Shown here piece by piece: positions 13,640 through 24,788 of a stretch of DNA of 64,000 bases (position 1 is the first letter of the stretch; every line of letters begins with the position of its first letter). This stretch comes from Talinum fruticosum (Eukaryota; Streptophyta; Magnoliopsida; Caryophyllales; Talinaceae). A program made the translations under genes and the position numbers. The notes below the pieces were generated by a model. That model had not been told where the DNA came from. It saw only the letters and a list, made by a program, of their open reading frames with translations, and did not search any database. Where the stretch lies: positions 9,395,501 to 9,459,500 of the forward strand of contig JAITYX010000005.1 of the NCBI GenBank assembly GCA_021018815.1. The letters run 5' to 3'.

Positions 13640-13866
13640 CAGAAATTAAAAAATCTTAGTTTTCTTTCAATCTAATTTAATTAACTATTTATATATTTTT
13701 GAACTTATGCATTTTAATTGATTACAGCTTAGTTCATGCAATTACGAAGTGGTCGTATGATCGGAGAATTGGAAGAGCATTCGACGGAAAAAGTTGAGAA
13801 CGACATCGAATCTCTACAATCCGAAACTTCGAAAGCGAAATTGAGGTTGATTCTATAAACTTTGAA

Positions 13867-15230
13867 ATGGCTACTTTACGTGAGCTTGCTGCACCTAATT
13901 TAGAAACACAACCTTTGTCTATATCATACCCTACTTTGGACCGACCTCTTAAATTGAATTCTGGATTTCCGAACTTACTACCTAAGTTTCATGGACTACC
14001 CGGTGAGGACCCATATCGTCATATTAATGAATTTATGATTACTTGTTCTACCATGCAACCTCGAGGGAATCACACAAGACCAAATTAAATTAAGAGCCTT
14101 TCCCTTTTCACTTCAAGATAAGGCTAAAGACTGGTTATATTACATACCCCCGCAACATTTACTACATGGACCCAAGTTCATAAAGCATTCTTAGAAAAAT
14201 TCTTTCCAACACCTAGGATTGGATCCATTAGAAAAGAAATTTGTGGCATTAAACAAATGAATGGAGAAACTTTTTATGAATACTGGGAACGTTTTAATAA
14301 ATTATGTGCTAGTTGTCCCCAACATCAAATTTCCGAACAATTACCGATTCAATATTTTTATGAAGGGCTACTCATCAATTGATAGAAATATGGTAGATGC
14401 TCGCTAGTGGGGGCTTTGGTTAATAAGACTCCAGCTCAAGCTAGAGAATTATTTAATAACATGGCCCAAAATACTCAACAATTTGGGACTAGAGATGTCC
14501 AATTTAGGAAGGTTAATGAACTAAATTCAAGTACATCATTGGAAAACCAATCGACTCAAATCATCTGCTATGTTGAACAAACTCGTCACTGGAGGAGTTC
14601 AAAAGGCGAGTAGTGTGTGGAATTTGCTCGTTTAGAAGGGCATCCTACTGATTCATGTCCTACATTACAAGGGGGGAGAAGTAAATGCTGTTTTCCCTAA
14701 CCAAGGTCAAAGAAAGTACGATCCATTTTCAAACACCTACAATGAAGGATGGAGGGATCATCCTAACCTTAGGTATGGACCTAGAAACAACCCCCTGGTT
14801 TTGACCAAACCCAGCGTCAACCATCTCGCTCAAGATAAAACGAACTTCCTTTTGGAGCAAATGATTAAGAAAATGGATGACCAAAAGAAGGAATCTGACC
14901 TTAGGTTCCAAAGTTTAGAAATGAGTATTAAGCGGGTTCAAGAGAGACAAAGCGCAATGTATACCATGTTTAGTAACCTGCAAGCCCAATTGCAAAATAG
15001 ATTACCATCTCAACCCTTCCGTAATCCCAAAGAAAATGTGAGTACGATAAGACTAAGGAGTGGAAAGGAACTTAATGAACCTAAAAACAACAGAGAGGTA
15101 GAACTCGAACTAGAGGTTAAGGAATCCGAACTCGACTTAAAGAAGGATAACTCCTCTAATGCTAAAGAGATAAGTGACACTAAGAAAAGTCGTTATGAAC
15201 CTATTCCACCTTTCCCTAGTAGATCGAGAA
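13867..15230 (+). pseudogene. gag: Athila gag, unit 2 (frameshifted)
   Basis: Second copy of the gag gene, nearly identical at base level to 4836-6210. It starts MATLRELAAP and reads to 14088, where a one-base insertion in CAACCTCGAGG shifts the frame. Later pieces are 14407-14613 and 14801 onward. Lesions differ from unit 1: sites broken as CTCG in unit 1 near 5099 and 5252 read CTG here (14131, 14283), while CGAG and CTCG appear here at 14607 and 14627 where unit 1 has CAG and CTG. The 14801-15508 frame is a longer intact C-terminal gag than in unit 1 and runs on into protease. Confidence 0.85.
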
Positions 15231-16093
15231 GCATAACTCCTAAAACAGATGAGGCAAACCAAGAAATTTTAGAAACATTCAGGAAGGTAGAGATCAACAT
15301 TCCTCTCCTAGATGCCATTAAACAAGTTCCTCGTTATGCTAAATTTCTTAAGGAGCTTTGTACTTCTAAAAGAAAATTAAAAGGAAATGAGAAGATAAGT
15401 GTGGGGAGAATGCATCTCGCTGTTTTTCAAAAGAAGCTCCCTCCTAAATGTAAGGACCCGTGTGTGTTCTCTGTCCCTTGTAAGATTGGAAACCTATACT
15501 TTGACTGAGCCATGCTTGATTTAGGTGCTTCCATTAATGTGATGCCTCGGTCTGTTTATGATAAACTGAATTTGGGAGAGTTGAAGAAAACTGGGCTAGT
15601 AATTCAGTTGGCTGATAGAAGTAGTACGTATCCGGATGGAGTCTTAGAGGATGTCTTAGTCCAAGTCAACGAGCTTATTTTTCCTGCTGATTTTTATGTA
15701 CTTGGACATGGGTAATGCATGCCATGACATTCCTATTTTGCTTGGTAGACCATTTCTTAAAACATCTAGGACAAAAATAGATGTACATGGGGAACATTGA
15801 CTATGGAATTTGATGGTGATGTTATTAAGTTCAATATTTTTGATGCCTTGAGATTTCCTGCAGATGTAAATTATGTTTGTGCACTTGATACAATTGATGA
15901 AATGTCCCAAAATGTTTATGATTTGTCTCAAGAAGATGAATTGTTAACTGTGATTACCAAAGGGTTGGATCATTCCGTATTTCATGCTATACCCTATCAT
16001 GTTAACTCAGGACTAGTAGATAGCATAGAGTCTTTGTTACAATTGCAAGTAATGGAAAAACCTAATATGATAAAGTTGCTCAGTAAATCATGA
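15231..16093 (+). pseudogene. Athila aspartic protease, unit 2
   Basis: Same domain as 6140-6973. The gag-protease frame stops at a TGA (15506-15508), where unit 1 has CAGAG instead of CTGAG. The active-site segment LDLGASINVMP is in the same frame four bases later. Further breaks lie near 15700 (one extra base) and near 15790 (one missing G). The last part reads to a TGA at 16091-16093 just before the RT. The same TGA lies in unit 1 sequence at about 7059-7061, so it is either ancestral or a repeated error. Confidence 0.83.
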
Positions 16094-16132
16094 AAAGTTG
16101 CTACCTTCTCTTGTTTCACCCCTAAATTAGAT

Positions 16133-17300
16133 TTGAAACCCTTGCCCGAAAATTTAAAATACGCTTATTTAGGAGATAATGAGACCTTACCTGTTATAAT
16201 TTCTAATGCACTAACACTTGAACAGGAAGATAAGCTTATTAAGGTGCTTAGAGAACATAGTGAAGCTTTAGGGTGGACTTTAGCAGACTCGAAAGGGCTG
16301 AACCCAACATTGTGTTCACATAAAATCACTTTAGAGTTAGAGGTTAAGCCTAAGAGAGACCCTCAACGTAGATTAAACCCACCTATGATGGAGGTGGTGC
16401 AAAAGAAATTCTTAAGTGGATCGATGCCTGGAGTGATCTACCCCATAGCCGATTCTCGAATGGGTTAGTCCAATTCATGTAGTTCCTAAAAAGGGGGTAC
16501 AACAAGTAGTACAAAACAAGGAAGGTGAACTAGTCCCTACTAGAGTCCGGAGCGGCTGGAGAGTGTGCATTGACTATAGAAAACCGAACAAAGCCACAAA
16601 GAAAGATCATTTTCCCTTGCCTTTTATGGACCAAATGTTAGAAAGATTAGCTGGAAAGACACATTATTGTTTTCTAGATGGATATTCAGGGTATATTCAA
16701 GTCCCTATAGCTCCCGAAGATCGAGAAAAGACCACTTTTACATGTCCCTTTGGCACTTATGCTTTTAGGAGAATGCCTTTTGGTTTATGTAATGCTCCTG
16801 CTACATTTCAAAGATGTATGATGAGTATCTTTTCCGAGTTTATCACCAAGATTATGGAAGTTTTCATGGATGATTTTACTGTGCATGGTGATTCATTCGA
16901 TGAGTGTTTACATCACCTTACTTTAGTACTCAGGCGGTGCATCGAAACTAATTTGGTACTTAATTTTGAAAAGTGTCATTTCATGGTTGAACATGGGGTC
17001 GTATTAGGGCATGTCTGTGTCATCTAAGGGTTTAGAAGTTGACAAGGCAAAAGTAGACATCATTCAATCTTTACCCTACCCCAAATGCGTTAAGGATGTA
17101 AGATCATTTTTAGGTCATGTTGGATTTTATAGGAGATTTATTAAAGACTTTTCAAAGATTGCCTCTCCTTTATGTGCTTTACTTGCAAAAGATGTTAAAT
17201 TTGATTTTCATGAGGAATGTGAGAGGGCGTTTGATGAACTGAAGCTAAAATTGACCACTACTCCTATTGTACAACCTCCTAACCGGGCCATACCTTTTGA
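16133..17300 (+). pseudogene. pol: Athila reverse transcriptase, unit 2
   Basis: This copy has the longest clean RT core, 16563-17027: CIDYRKPNKATKKDHFPLP, CFLDGYSGYIQVPIAPEDR, FRRMPFGLCNAPATFQR, the catalytic VFMDDFTVHGDSF and LNFEKCHFM. The N-terminal portion is at 16133-16468. It shares two breaks with unit 1: DSRMG followed by TAG (about 16455-16468, at a CTCG) and HVCVI followed by a stop (about 17010-17027). A one-base loss near 16405 is private to this copy. Confidence 0.9.
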
Positions 17301-17690
17301 GTTGATGTGTGATGCTAGTAATAAGGTGGTAGGGGCTGTCTTAGGTCAAAAAGTAGGAAGGGTACCACATGTAATTCATTATGCTTCTAGAACTCTTAAC
17401 CAAGCACAATGTAACTATACCACGACGTAAAAGGAAATGTATGCTATTGTTTTTGCTCTCGAAAAGTTTCGTCCTTATCTCGCTAGGTGTGAAAGTTACT
17501 CGTTTATACTGATCATGCCGCTATCAAATATCTCTTGAAAAAGAACGACTCTAAACCAAGATTGATTAGATGGGTCTTATTACTACAAGAATTTGAAATA
17601 GAATTTAAAGACAAGCAAGGAGCTGAAAACTTAGTCGCAGACCATCCGAGTAGGCTAGAAAATGGGGAAAGTAGTGATTCTTTCAGTGAT
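17270..17690 (+). pseudogene. pol: Athila RNase H, unit 2
   Basis: Begins in the frame 17011-17430 with PFELMCDASNKVVGAV and ends at a TAA (17428-17430), where unit 1 has CAGAAA and this copy has CGTAAA. It continues from about 17530 as [18 protein letters not shown] and [16 protein letters not shown] near 17500 breaks the YTDHA segment. Confidence 0.87.
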
Positions 17691-19014
17691 TGTTTTCCTG
17701 ACGAGACTTTATATGTTGTCATTGATAAATTACCTTGGTATGCTGACATAGTAAATTACATAGTTGCCAAAACTTTTCCAAGAGACATGTCTAGAGCCCA
17801 AAAAGAAAAGATAAGATCTCGGGTTAAATATTATGTTTGGGATGACCCGTACTTGTGGAAATTTTGTGGAGATCAAATTATAAGGCGTTGTGTAGATGAC
17901 ACTGAGTTTCATTCGATTTTAACTTTCGTCACTCATCCGAAAGTGGAGGGCATTTTGGCCCAAAAAGAACAACGACACAGAGTTTTAGAATGTGGATTCT
18001 ATTGGCCTACTATTTTTCGTAATGCTTATGATTTTTGCAAAAATGTGAAGCATGCCAAAAGACAGAAATTTATCGTGGAGGAATCAAATGCCCTTATATA
18101 ATATGTATGTGTGTCAAATATTTGATGTGTGGGGAGTGGATTTCATGGGACCATTTCCTTTTCCTTTGGTTTTACTTACATACTCCTGTTTGTTGATTAT
18201 GTGTCTAAATGGGTTAAGCGATAGCTACTAAGCCGATGATGCTAAGACTGTGGTGAAGCATGTTAAATCTCGTATTTTACATAGATATGGAGTACCTAGA
18301 GCAATCATTAGTGATAGAGGGACGCATTTTTGTAATAAAACATTAGGTACCCCGCTAGCTAAATACCATGTAATTCATAAGGTATCTACAAGTTATCATC
18401 CCCAAACAAATGGCCAAGCTGAAATCTCTAATAGAGAAATCAAAGGAATTCTAGAAAAAGTTGTTAGACCATATAAGAAGGATTGGAGTCTTAGGTTAGA
18501 TGAAGCTCTCCGGGCTTACGTAACCGCATACAAGACCCCTATAGGTATGTCACCTTACGGACTAGTCTTTGGAAAAGCATGTCATCTTCCTGTAGAGTTA
18601 GAGCATAAATCATATTGGGCTGTAAAGAAGTGTAATTTAGATTATGACTTAGCGGGAAAGGAACGTAAGCTGCAACTCGCAAGAATTAGAAGAGATTCGT
18701 ATGGAGGCTTATGACAATTCAGTAATTTATAAAGGTAAAGCCAAAGCATTTCATGATGCTAAGCTTGTCAGGAAGGAATTTCAAAAGGGGAGAAAGTGTT
18801 ATTATTCAATTCAAAACTAAGGCTTTTTCCTGGAAAGTTAAACTCTAGATGGCTAGGACCATTTGAGGTAGTAAAGACTTATCCACATGGGGTCGTTGAG
18901 ATTAAAAGCTATTCTACTAACAAAATTTTTAAGGTGAATGGTCACAGGTTAAAGAATTTTTATGAAGGAAGCCAAATTTGCTTAGTAGAGGAGATACATT
19001 TAGAAGATCCATGA
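17690..19014 (+). pseudogene. pol: Athila integrase, unit 2
   Basis: The N-terminal zinc region is intact here in one frame (17535-18101): [20 protein letters not shown], then [11 protein letters not shown] and [10 protein letters not shown]. The catalytic core follows at 18250-18714 ([41 protein letters not shown]) and the C-terminal part at 18796-19014 ([20 protein letters not shown]). Two single-base losses near 18216 and 18230 (GGGTTAAGCG, CTAAGCCG) separate the first catalytic Asp region from the core; unit 1 lacks these losses. No chromodomain is seen. Confidence 0.9.
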
Positions 19015-20311
19015 GTGACAACGATGTCGAGCCAAAGACTAGTAAACAAAGGCGCCGGTTGGGAGGCAACCCAACATTTTCAGGAAGTTTCTATAATTTT
19101 TACTTTAATTTAATTTTTATTTTTATTTAGCATGCATTAGGGACAATGCATGAATTAAGTATGGGGAGTGCATCCTGCATTTTAATTTTATGCATTTATC
19201 TTTATTACATTTTAATTTTTTGCATTTATCTTTATCTTATTTTTTGAAAAAATAAAAATAAAAAAAAATAAAAAATAAAAAAAATAAAAAAATAAAAAAT
19301 AAAATATTCTTGTAAAGAAATGCATGAACATGAATATATGTTAGGTTAACTTGCTTAAATTTTTCTGTTTCTAATTTTTCTTTCCCTTTGAAAGTGAGAA
19401 ATTTGAACATGTTAATTGTCATTCGAGTTGTTTGAGTTGATCTTCATATATTTCTTCAATTAGTGACAATCATAATTTTTCTGTCAATTTGATCATGTTA
19501 TATGATCGTGATAGAGGCAATAAATTGACTTAAACCGTTCACCTAGACTACCGAACTTAGCAGATTGACTCATTAAAATTTTGATTTTTCTTGTTTGGCC
19601 TATAAAAAAAAAAAAAAAAAAAAAATTGTTAGTTTACCAACATGGGTCGGAGTTGGTGGCTCGGCGCCATTTCCCTTAAGTTTAGGTCTCAAGTTGAGCC
19701 TTATGAATGGAGTAACCCATGTTGGGAGAGTCATGCCCCTTTTAGGCCGATCAATGGCTCGAACCATACTAACGAAAAAAAAATAAAAAAAAATAGAGCA
19801 TTAACTCCAAGACCTCTGTTTGGGTGAGTGGGAGACAGGGAGTGTTATATTTCTAAGACCCTATATGGGCCTCGAATATGTGCTTGAATGGAGTTATATA
19901 TATATATATAATTGAAAACAAAAAAAAAAAAAGGTTTGCAAAACAAGTTTATTATCGATTTTTAGTGAGTTATCTCGTCGATTCAATGTCTCTATAACCA
20001 TACCGCACCTTAATTTTTCCCATCCTAAAAAGTTTTAGACCTCTTGACCGGAATGTACATGTTTGAAAAAGATGGATAAATTTTTGATTGTTGCTTAATT
20101 AAAAGAGATATTGTGAGGCTGATGAATAAACTCTCCGATGGCAATGAAATGTTTAGTTCTTCACTTGCTTGGGAAAGACAAAAATTTCATCAAAGTATTT
20201 TTGAAAGCAAGGCAAACTTAGTGTATATTTTATGTTTTTTGTATATCTTTATAAGAAAGCGTATTATTAGATCGAGTCTTAGATTTCTTTGCACGAGGAC
20301 GTCCAAAGTCT
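19015..20311 (+). other. Athila unit 2 3' non-coding region
   Basis: Counterpart of 9987-11282. It has the post-pol stem-loop (19058-19075), a weakened PPT-like tract (AAGTATGGGGAG, about 19157-19168) and the same A-rich and TA tracts. No env ORF is visible. Confidence 0.7.
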
Positions 20312-20325
20312 AAGTGTGGGGGATT
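20312..20325 (+). other. Polypurine tract before 3' outer LTR
   Basis: AAGTGTGGGGGATT adjoining the TG of LTR 3, identical to the tract at 11283. Confidence 0.8.
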
Positions 20326-22646
20326 TGTTAAGTCGTATTTTATACGTATTTTTAGTAGTTATTTAGTTTATATTATATAGTTTATTTTATCTAATTTATT
20401 CTATTTTGTCTATTTATAGGTAATTATCGAATAAAGTGGGGAAGAGAAGAATAGTCGTTAAAAGTGGATTTTTAGCTACCGACAAGCATCCAAGAAAATA
20501 TATGAAGTCGGTCCATAAATATAATATGTAAAAAAATATTTATTTTAGGATATTATATTTTAGGAAATCCTAAGTGGAATAGAAAAGGGAAACTTAGAAG
20601 AGAAGAAAGAGAAATAAACCCTAACTCTTTCACCCTATATATACTACTTATTATCATCATGGAGGAGAGACCTAGCACCCACACATCATCACCACCTCTT
20701 ACCGCTTGCTGCCGCCTGCACTCCGCCGCCCAGCCACCACCCGCCAGCCGCCGCTCGCTGTCCGCTTGCTCCTGGCTGCTGCCGCCGCCGCTTGTTCCTA
20801 GCCGCACCTTGCCGCCGCCGCTTGCTCGCCGCTGTCCGCTGCCAGCCCACACCAACACCACCATCCATCATCATCTTCTTCATCTTCCCGGGTCAAAGAA
20901 ACTAATATCGGTAGTATAATTTAGTTTTGTAATTTTTATTAGAAAAGATTGAGTTTTTATTGATAGGTTAATACTAAAGATGCTATTTTTATTTAGTTTA
21001 CATGTTTTAAATTACATGATGTGTGAGTAGTTTTTCTTATACTTAGTATAATCTCATTGAAGCCATGTTAAATTATTTATTTTGAAACAAAGTTTTGATT
21101 TTTATTGTCTTATTGATTTGATCCATGATTCTATGATAATTTGTGTTTAATGTTTATGAATTTATGTCTAATTAATTAGAGTGCACGCTATTTAGTTTTA
21201 TATAAATTCATATGATAGTTTAGAGGGTTTAAGTACGTAATTGCTTGATCTTTTAGACATAAGTATCACCCTAGTTAATCATGGATGGCTCATACCCATC
21301 TCTTTTAATTAGGAAATTATCATAGATCCTTCTTAAATCAATTTGCTAGTAGATTGGTTATTAGTTGCTAGATGATGTTTTTCTAATACTTAATGCTCTA
21401 ATTTGATTAAATTCTAGTGCTAGTGCTAGGGTTATCAATATTAGTAGGGTTTATATTAGGGCTAGGCCTAAGTAAACTAATAACTAAGGAAAAACGGGAA
21501 GATCCGCTAGTGGTTGTCTTCTACAGCTTTAGCTCATGGGTAGATCAATTTGTGTGTTAATGATAAATAATAATTTGCATGGTGGATATAGATTATACTA
21601 AGTGTTTTTATAAATTTGCTATCTTTGATAATTATTTGTTTGCTTTTTAGTTATTTTCTTTAGTTTGTCAATTTTTATTTATAAATATATAGTCTTTTAT
21701 TATTAATTTCGTTACCCCCTAAAGATCAGTATTTTAGGTTAGTTTTAGTAATTTTATTTTAATTTAATTTTGAGTCTTTACATATTTTAATTTTCAGAAT
21801 TAATTTTCTGTCAGTTTTTATTATTTTTGGAGTCAGTTTGTTAGAAATTAGTTTAAAAATAGTTTCTTTTGTTATTTTTCTGTGTTTTATTTTCTTTTAG
21901 GGTTTAGATAGAGTCCTAGTTTGCTGTGATTAAATTTTAGAATTTTTGGAATTAATTTGATATTTTTTCAGATTTAATTCTTGAATTTAATTACTGCAGG
22001 TTTTTAATAAAATAAATTCGTAAATTAGATTTTAAATTTTGTTTTTATATTTTTAGGGTCTGGTTAGGTTTAGAAAATTAGTATTATTATTCTGGGTAAT
22101 TTTAGTATTTATTTTCGTAATTATTTTAGTGCAGAATATTATTTATTTAATTTTCTGTTTTAGAATTTATTTAATTTCTGCTTTAGTTTTCTCTTCTGAA
22201 AATTTATAAAAAAACATTCCTGGGTTATTCCAAGCTTTATATTCTGTCTGGAATATTTATTTTTATTATTAGATAATTTTCTGTTATTTTTAGTTATTTA
22301 ATTCTGAATTATTCTACGTTTTAATTTTCTGTTTAAGTTTTTATTTGATTTTCTGTTTTGATTTTTCCAGAATTAATTAGGATAGTTTTGTTAAATTTAG
22401 ATTATTAGAATAATAGTGCAAAATCTCAGAAGTTTTTCTTAGAATTAAAATTAGAAATTTAGTAGTTAAGTTGATTTGTTTGAATTTTATAAGGTAAATA
22501 ATTAGAATAGTTAGTTTAATTAGATTGGAAGTTTGATTTTTTTACAGTATCTTTCCTCGTGGATTCGATCCCTACTTGCCCTTACTATATTGTTTATTAT
22601 AAGCCTAAGTAGTGGTTTAATTTGTTGCTGTACGACAAGCTTAACA
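20326..22646 (+). repeat. Athila LTR 3 (3' outer)
   Basis: 2321 bp, TGTTAAGTCG...GCTTAACA, followed by GATAT (22647-22651) matching the 5' flank of LTR 1. TATA box at 20635-20644. Differences from LTR 1 and LTR 2 concentrate in the GC-rich block near 20700-20840. Confidence 0.95.
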
Positions 22647-22651
22647 GATAT

Positions 22652-24568
22652 CTATCCTATTATCAATCAATGTAATTCATTCTCACGTCAATCATTAATA
22701 AAAACCTGTGAAAAATTCAAAAAAATATATTGATGACAAAAAGTATATTGAATGATTTTAAAGAAGGGATGTAATTAAGAGTAATTTTATTTAAGATAAG
22801 TAATAGAATAATATTTTAGAAAATAATGAAAGGATATTCTATTATTTTTAACGGTGTTAAAGTTAATTCACCAATATTTTTAACCTAAAAAGTATAATCT
22901 ATATTATTTCAAATTTTGGTTTGATTTAATTTACATTTGAGAATCACAAGTTACGTTTTTTTTTCCTTTGTGACTTCAAATTGCGACTTTGACTGAAATC
23001 TAATGAGATAACTATCAAAGTGAACAATATATATTTAATTATATATTTTTGGGTAGATGAATAAGATATTTCATTAGATGAGAAAATTTGTTCTTCCTTT
23101 CTACTAAAAAATAAAATATGTATTGTAAAGATGTAACAATAGCTTCTGTCATTGTTTGGTTTATTAATTTGCCAGGAAGATGTGGTCGAGGTGACTAAAG
23201 AACATGGTATCGGTTTCAAACTAATTTTTAATTAGTGGCTTTAAGTTTTGAAATTGATTGAATCGAGTAAGGGTCGGTCAATTGGAGGAGGTCTGTTATG
23301 ATTAAGGTATGAGTTTAACTACTTATTTATGTAATTTTTTGTCTAATTTGATTTGTTTGGATCATGAGTTTCTCTGTTTTTCCACTTACTTTTTAATTTT
23401 GTATCTATTCTATCATTTTCAAAATACGACATGCATCCACGCTTTTACCATACTTATGTTAAGTGTGGAAATGGTATAAGTGGACAAATATTCCATACAT
23501 TAAATAAGTCGGATGAGAGTCGTCTTTAACCCTTGAGCGAGTTTTCTTTTTCCTATTATCCCTTGAGCGAGTATTTTTTTCCTAGTACCGGTTTGCGCTT
23601 GAAGCAACTTCTCACCGATATAGACACTTAGGTTGTCACCAGTTAAGTTACAAAATTCTTTTTGAAATTAACTAGGGTTAATTAAAATATATTATTTTTT
23701 TACTCTTTATGCCATGTTTTTCTCTCGAAAGGACGGGGTTGGGTGACCGCGATTGCCCTAACGTAGATCCGCCTCTGGATTAAAAATACTTAGTTCTTCT
23801 TCAAATTAGGGTTCTGTTCATTAAGGTGAATTTTTTTAGTTTTATTTTATTTTACTTTTCTTTAAACAACATTAAGAAAAAAAAAAGATATAAAGCGGGC
23901 ACATGTGAAATTTATCGATTAAGCAGAAAATAAGAGAGAAAACGAGATTAGAGTTTGAGATTTGAAGTTTATTTCTTATTTTGATTTTTTCAATATATTG
24001 GGCATTGTGCTATAAAAGAGAAATCGAAAATTTGCATAAAAATATTTCCTTTATGTGTTTAATTTTTATAAAAATTCTTTTCAATTATTTTTTAAAAAAC
24101 TTCTTTTTGATTGTAAATTTAGTATTTGACTTATATGATTATCATAAATTGTCCAATGTGAAAAAAATTCTTTTTATGTATTTCAATTATCTCAAAATAA
24201 CTGTCACGCTTATTATCCGCCACGCTTATTATCCATGCTAAATAATCATTTTTTCAATAGATGTAAATCACCACTCTTAATATACATGGATATAACTTAA
24301 TAAGTTAGTACCACTCTTACAAGAGTGGTTATATTTTTCCACATTATTATGTGTGAAAATGATTTCGAGCAACTCATTTTTGCTTATTTTTCTGCCACAC
24401 TCAATCATGTGTAATTAGATAAGGGTGGAAGCATACCATACGGTGATTGTAGCATTTTCGATTATTAATCTCATTTATTAAATGTAGTTATTAAATATTT
24501 ACTTTTTTAGTTCATAACTTATTAAGCGAGTATTACATTATTCCGTGCATAACACGGGTCCAAACTAG
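22652..24568 (+). mobile_element. Helitron-like element, 3' part after the Athila insertion
   Basis: AT-rich DNA continuing from the Athila target site. It ends with hairpin CCGTGCATAACACGG (24543-24557), then CTAG (24565-24568) and T, the Helitron 3' signature. A 9-bp perfect hairpin lies about 240 bp upstream (24310-24329). Short direct repeats CCCTTGAGCGAGT occur at about 23528 and 23560. ORFs here (for example 23981-24241) are AT-biased with no recognisable domain. I assign no gene. Confidence 0.45.
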
Positions 24569-24731
24569 TAATAATAATAATCTTTTATACTATATATAAT
24601 AGCAATCTTTTCAAAAAGATGACATGGTGGTCCGGGAGTAAATTTAGAAGTTTCGTCCAATAAAAAATAATATTTTATCATTGAAAAAAATAGGTTTTCA
24701 CTCATATATGGACTCTTTTTTACTCCATGCC

Positions 24732-24732
<1 letters not shown>

Positions 24733-24787
<55 letters not shown>
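24733..24787. repeat. (TAA)n microsatellite inside Helitron-like unit C
   Basis: About 55 bp of TAA repeats shortly after GGACTC, in the position equivalent to the tract in unit D. Confidence 0.95.

Positions 24788-24788
<1 letters not shown>

Larger units (their letters stand above)
2262..22651 (+). mobile_element. Athila-lineage Ty3/gypsy retrotransposon, three-LTR tandem dimer
   Basis: The structure is LTR-internal-LTR-internal-LTR. The outer ends are flanked by the same five bases (GATAT at 2262-2266 and 22647-22651). The middle LTR abuts a polypurine tract on its left and a primer binding site on its right, with no target duplication of its own. Each internal domain runs PBS, gag, protease, RT, RNase H, integrase, about 1.3 kb of non-coding DNA and PPT. 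Gag and pol order and motifs (LGASINVMP protease, [15 protein letters not shown] integrase) match the Athila lineage. No env ORF follows integrase. Such dimers arise by unequal LTR recombination between sister copies; an assembly duplication is the alternative. Confidence 0.9.
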
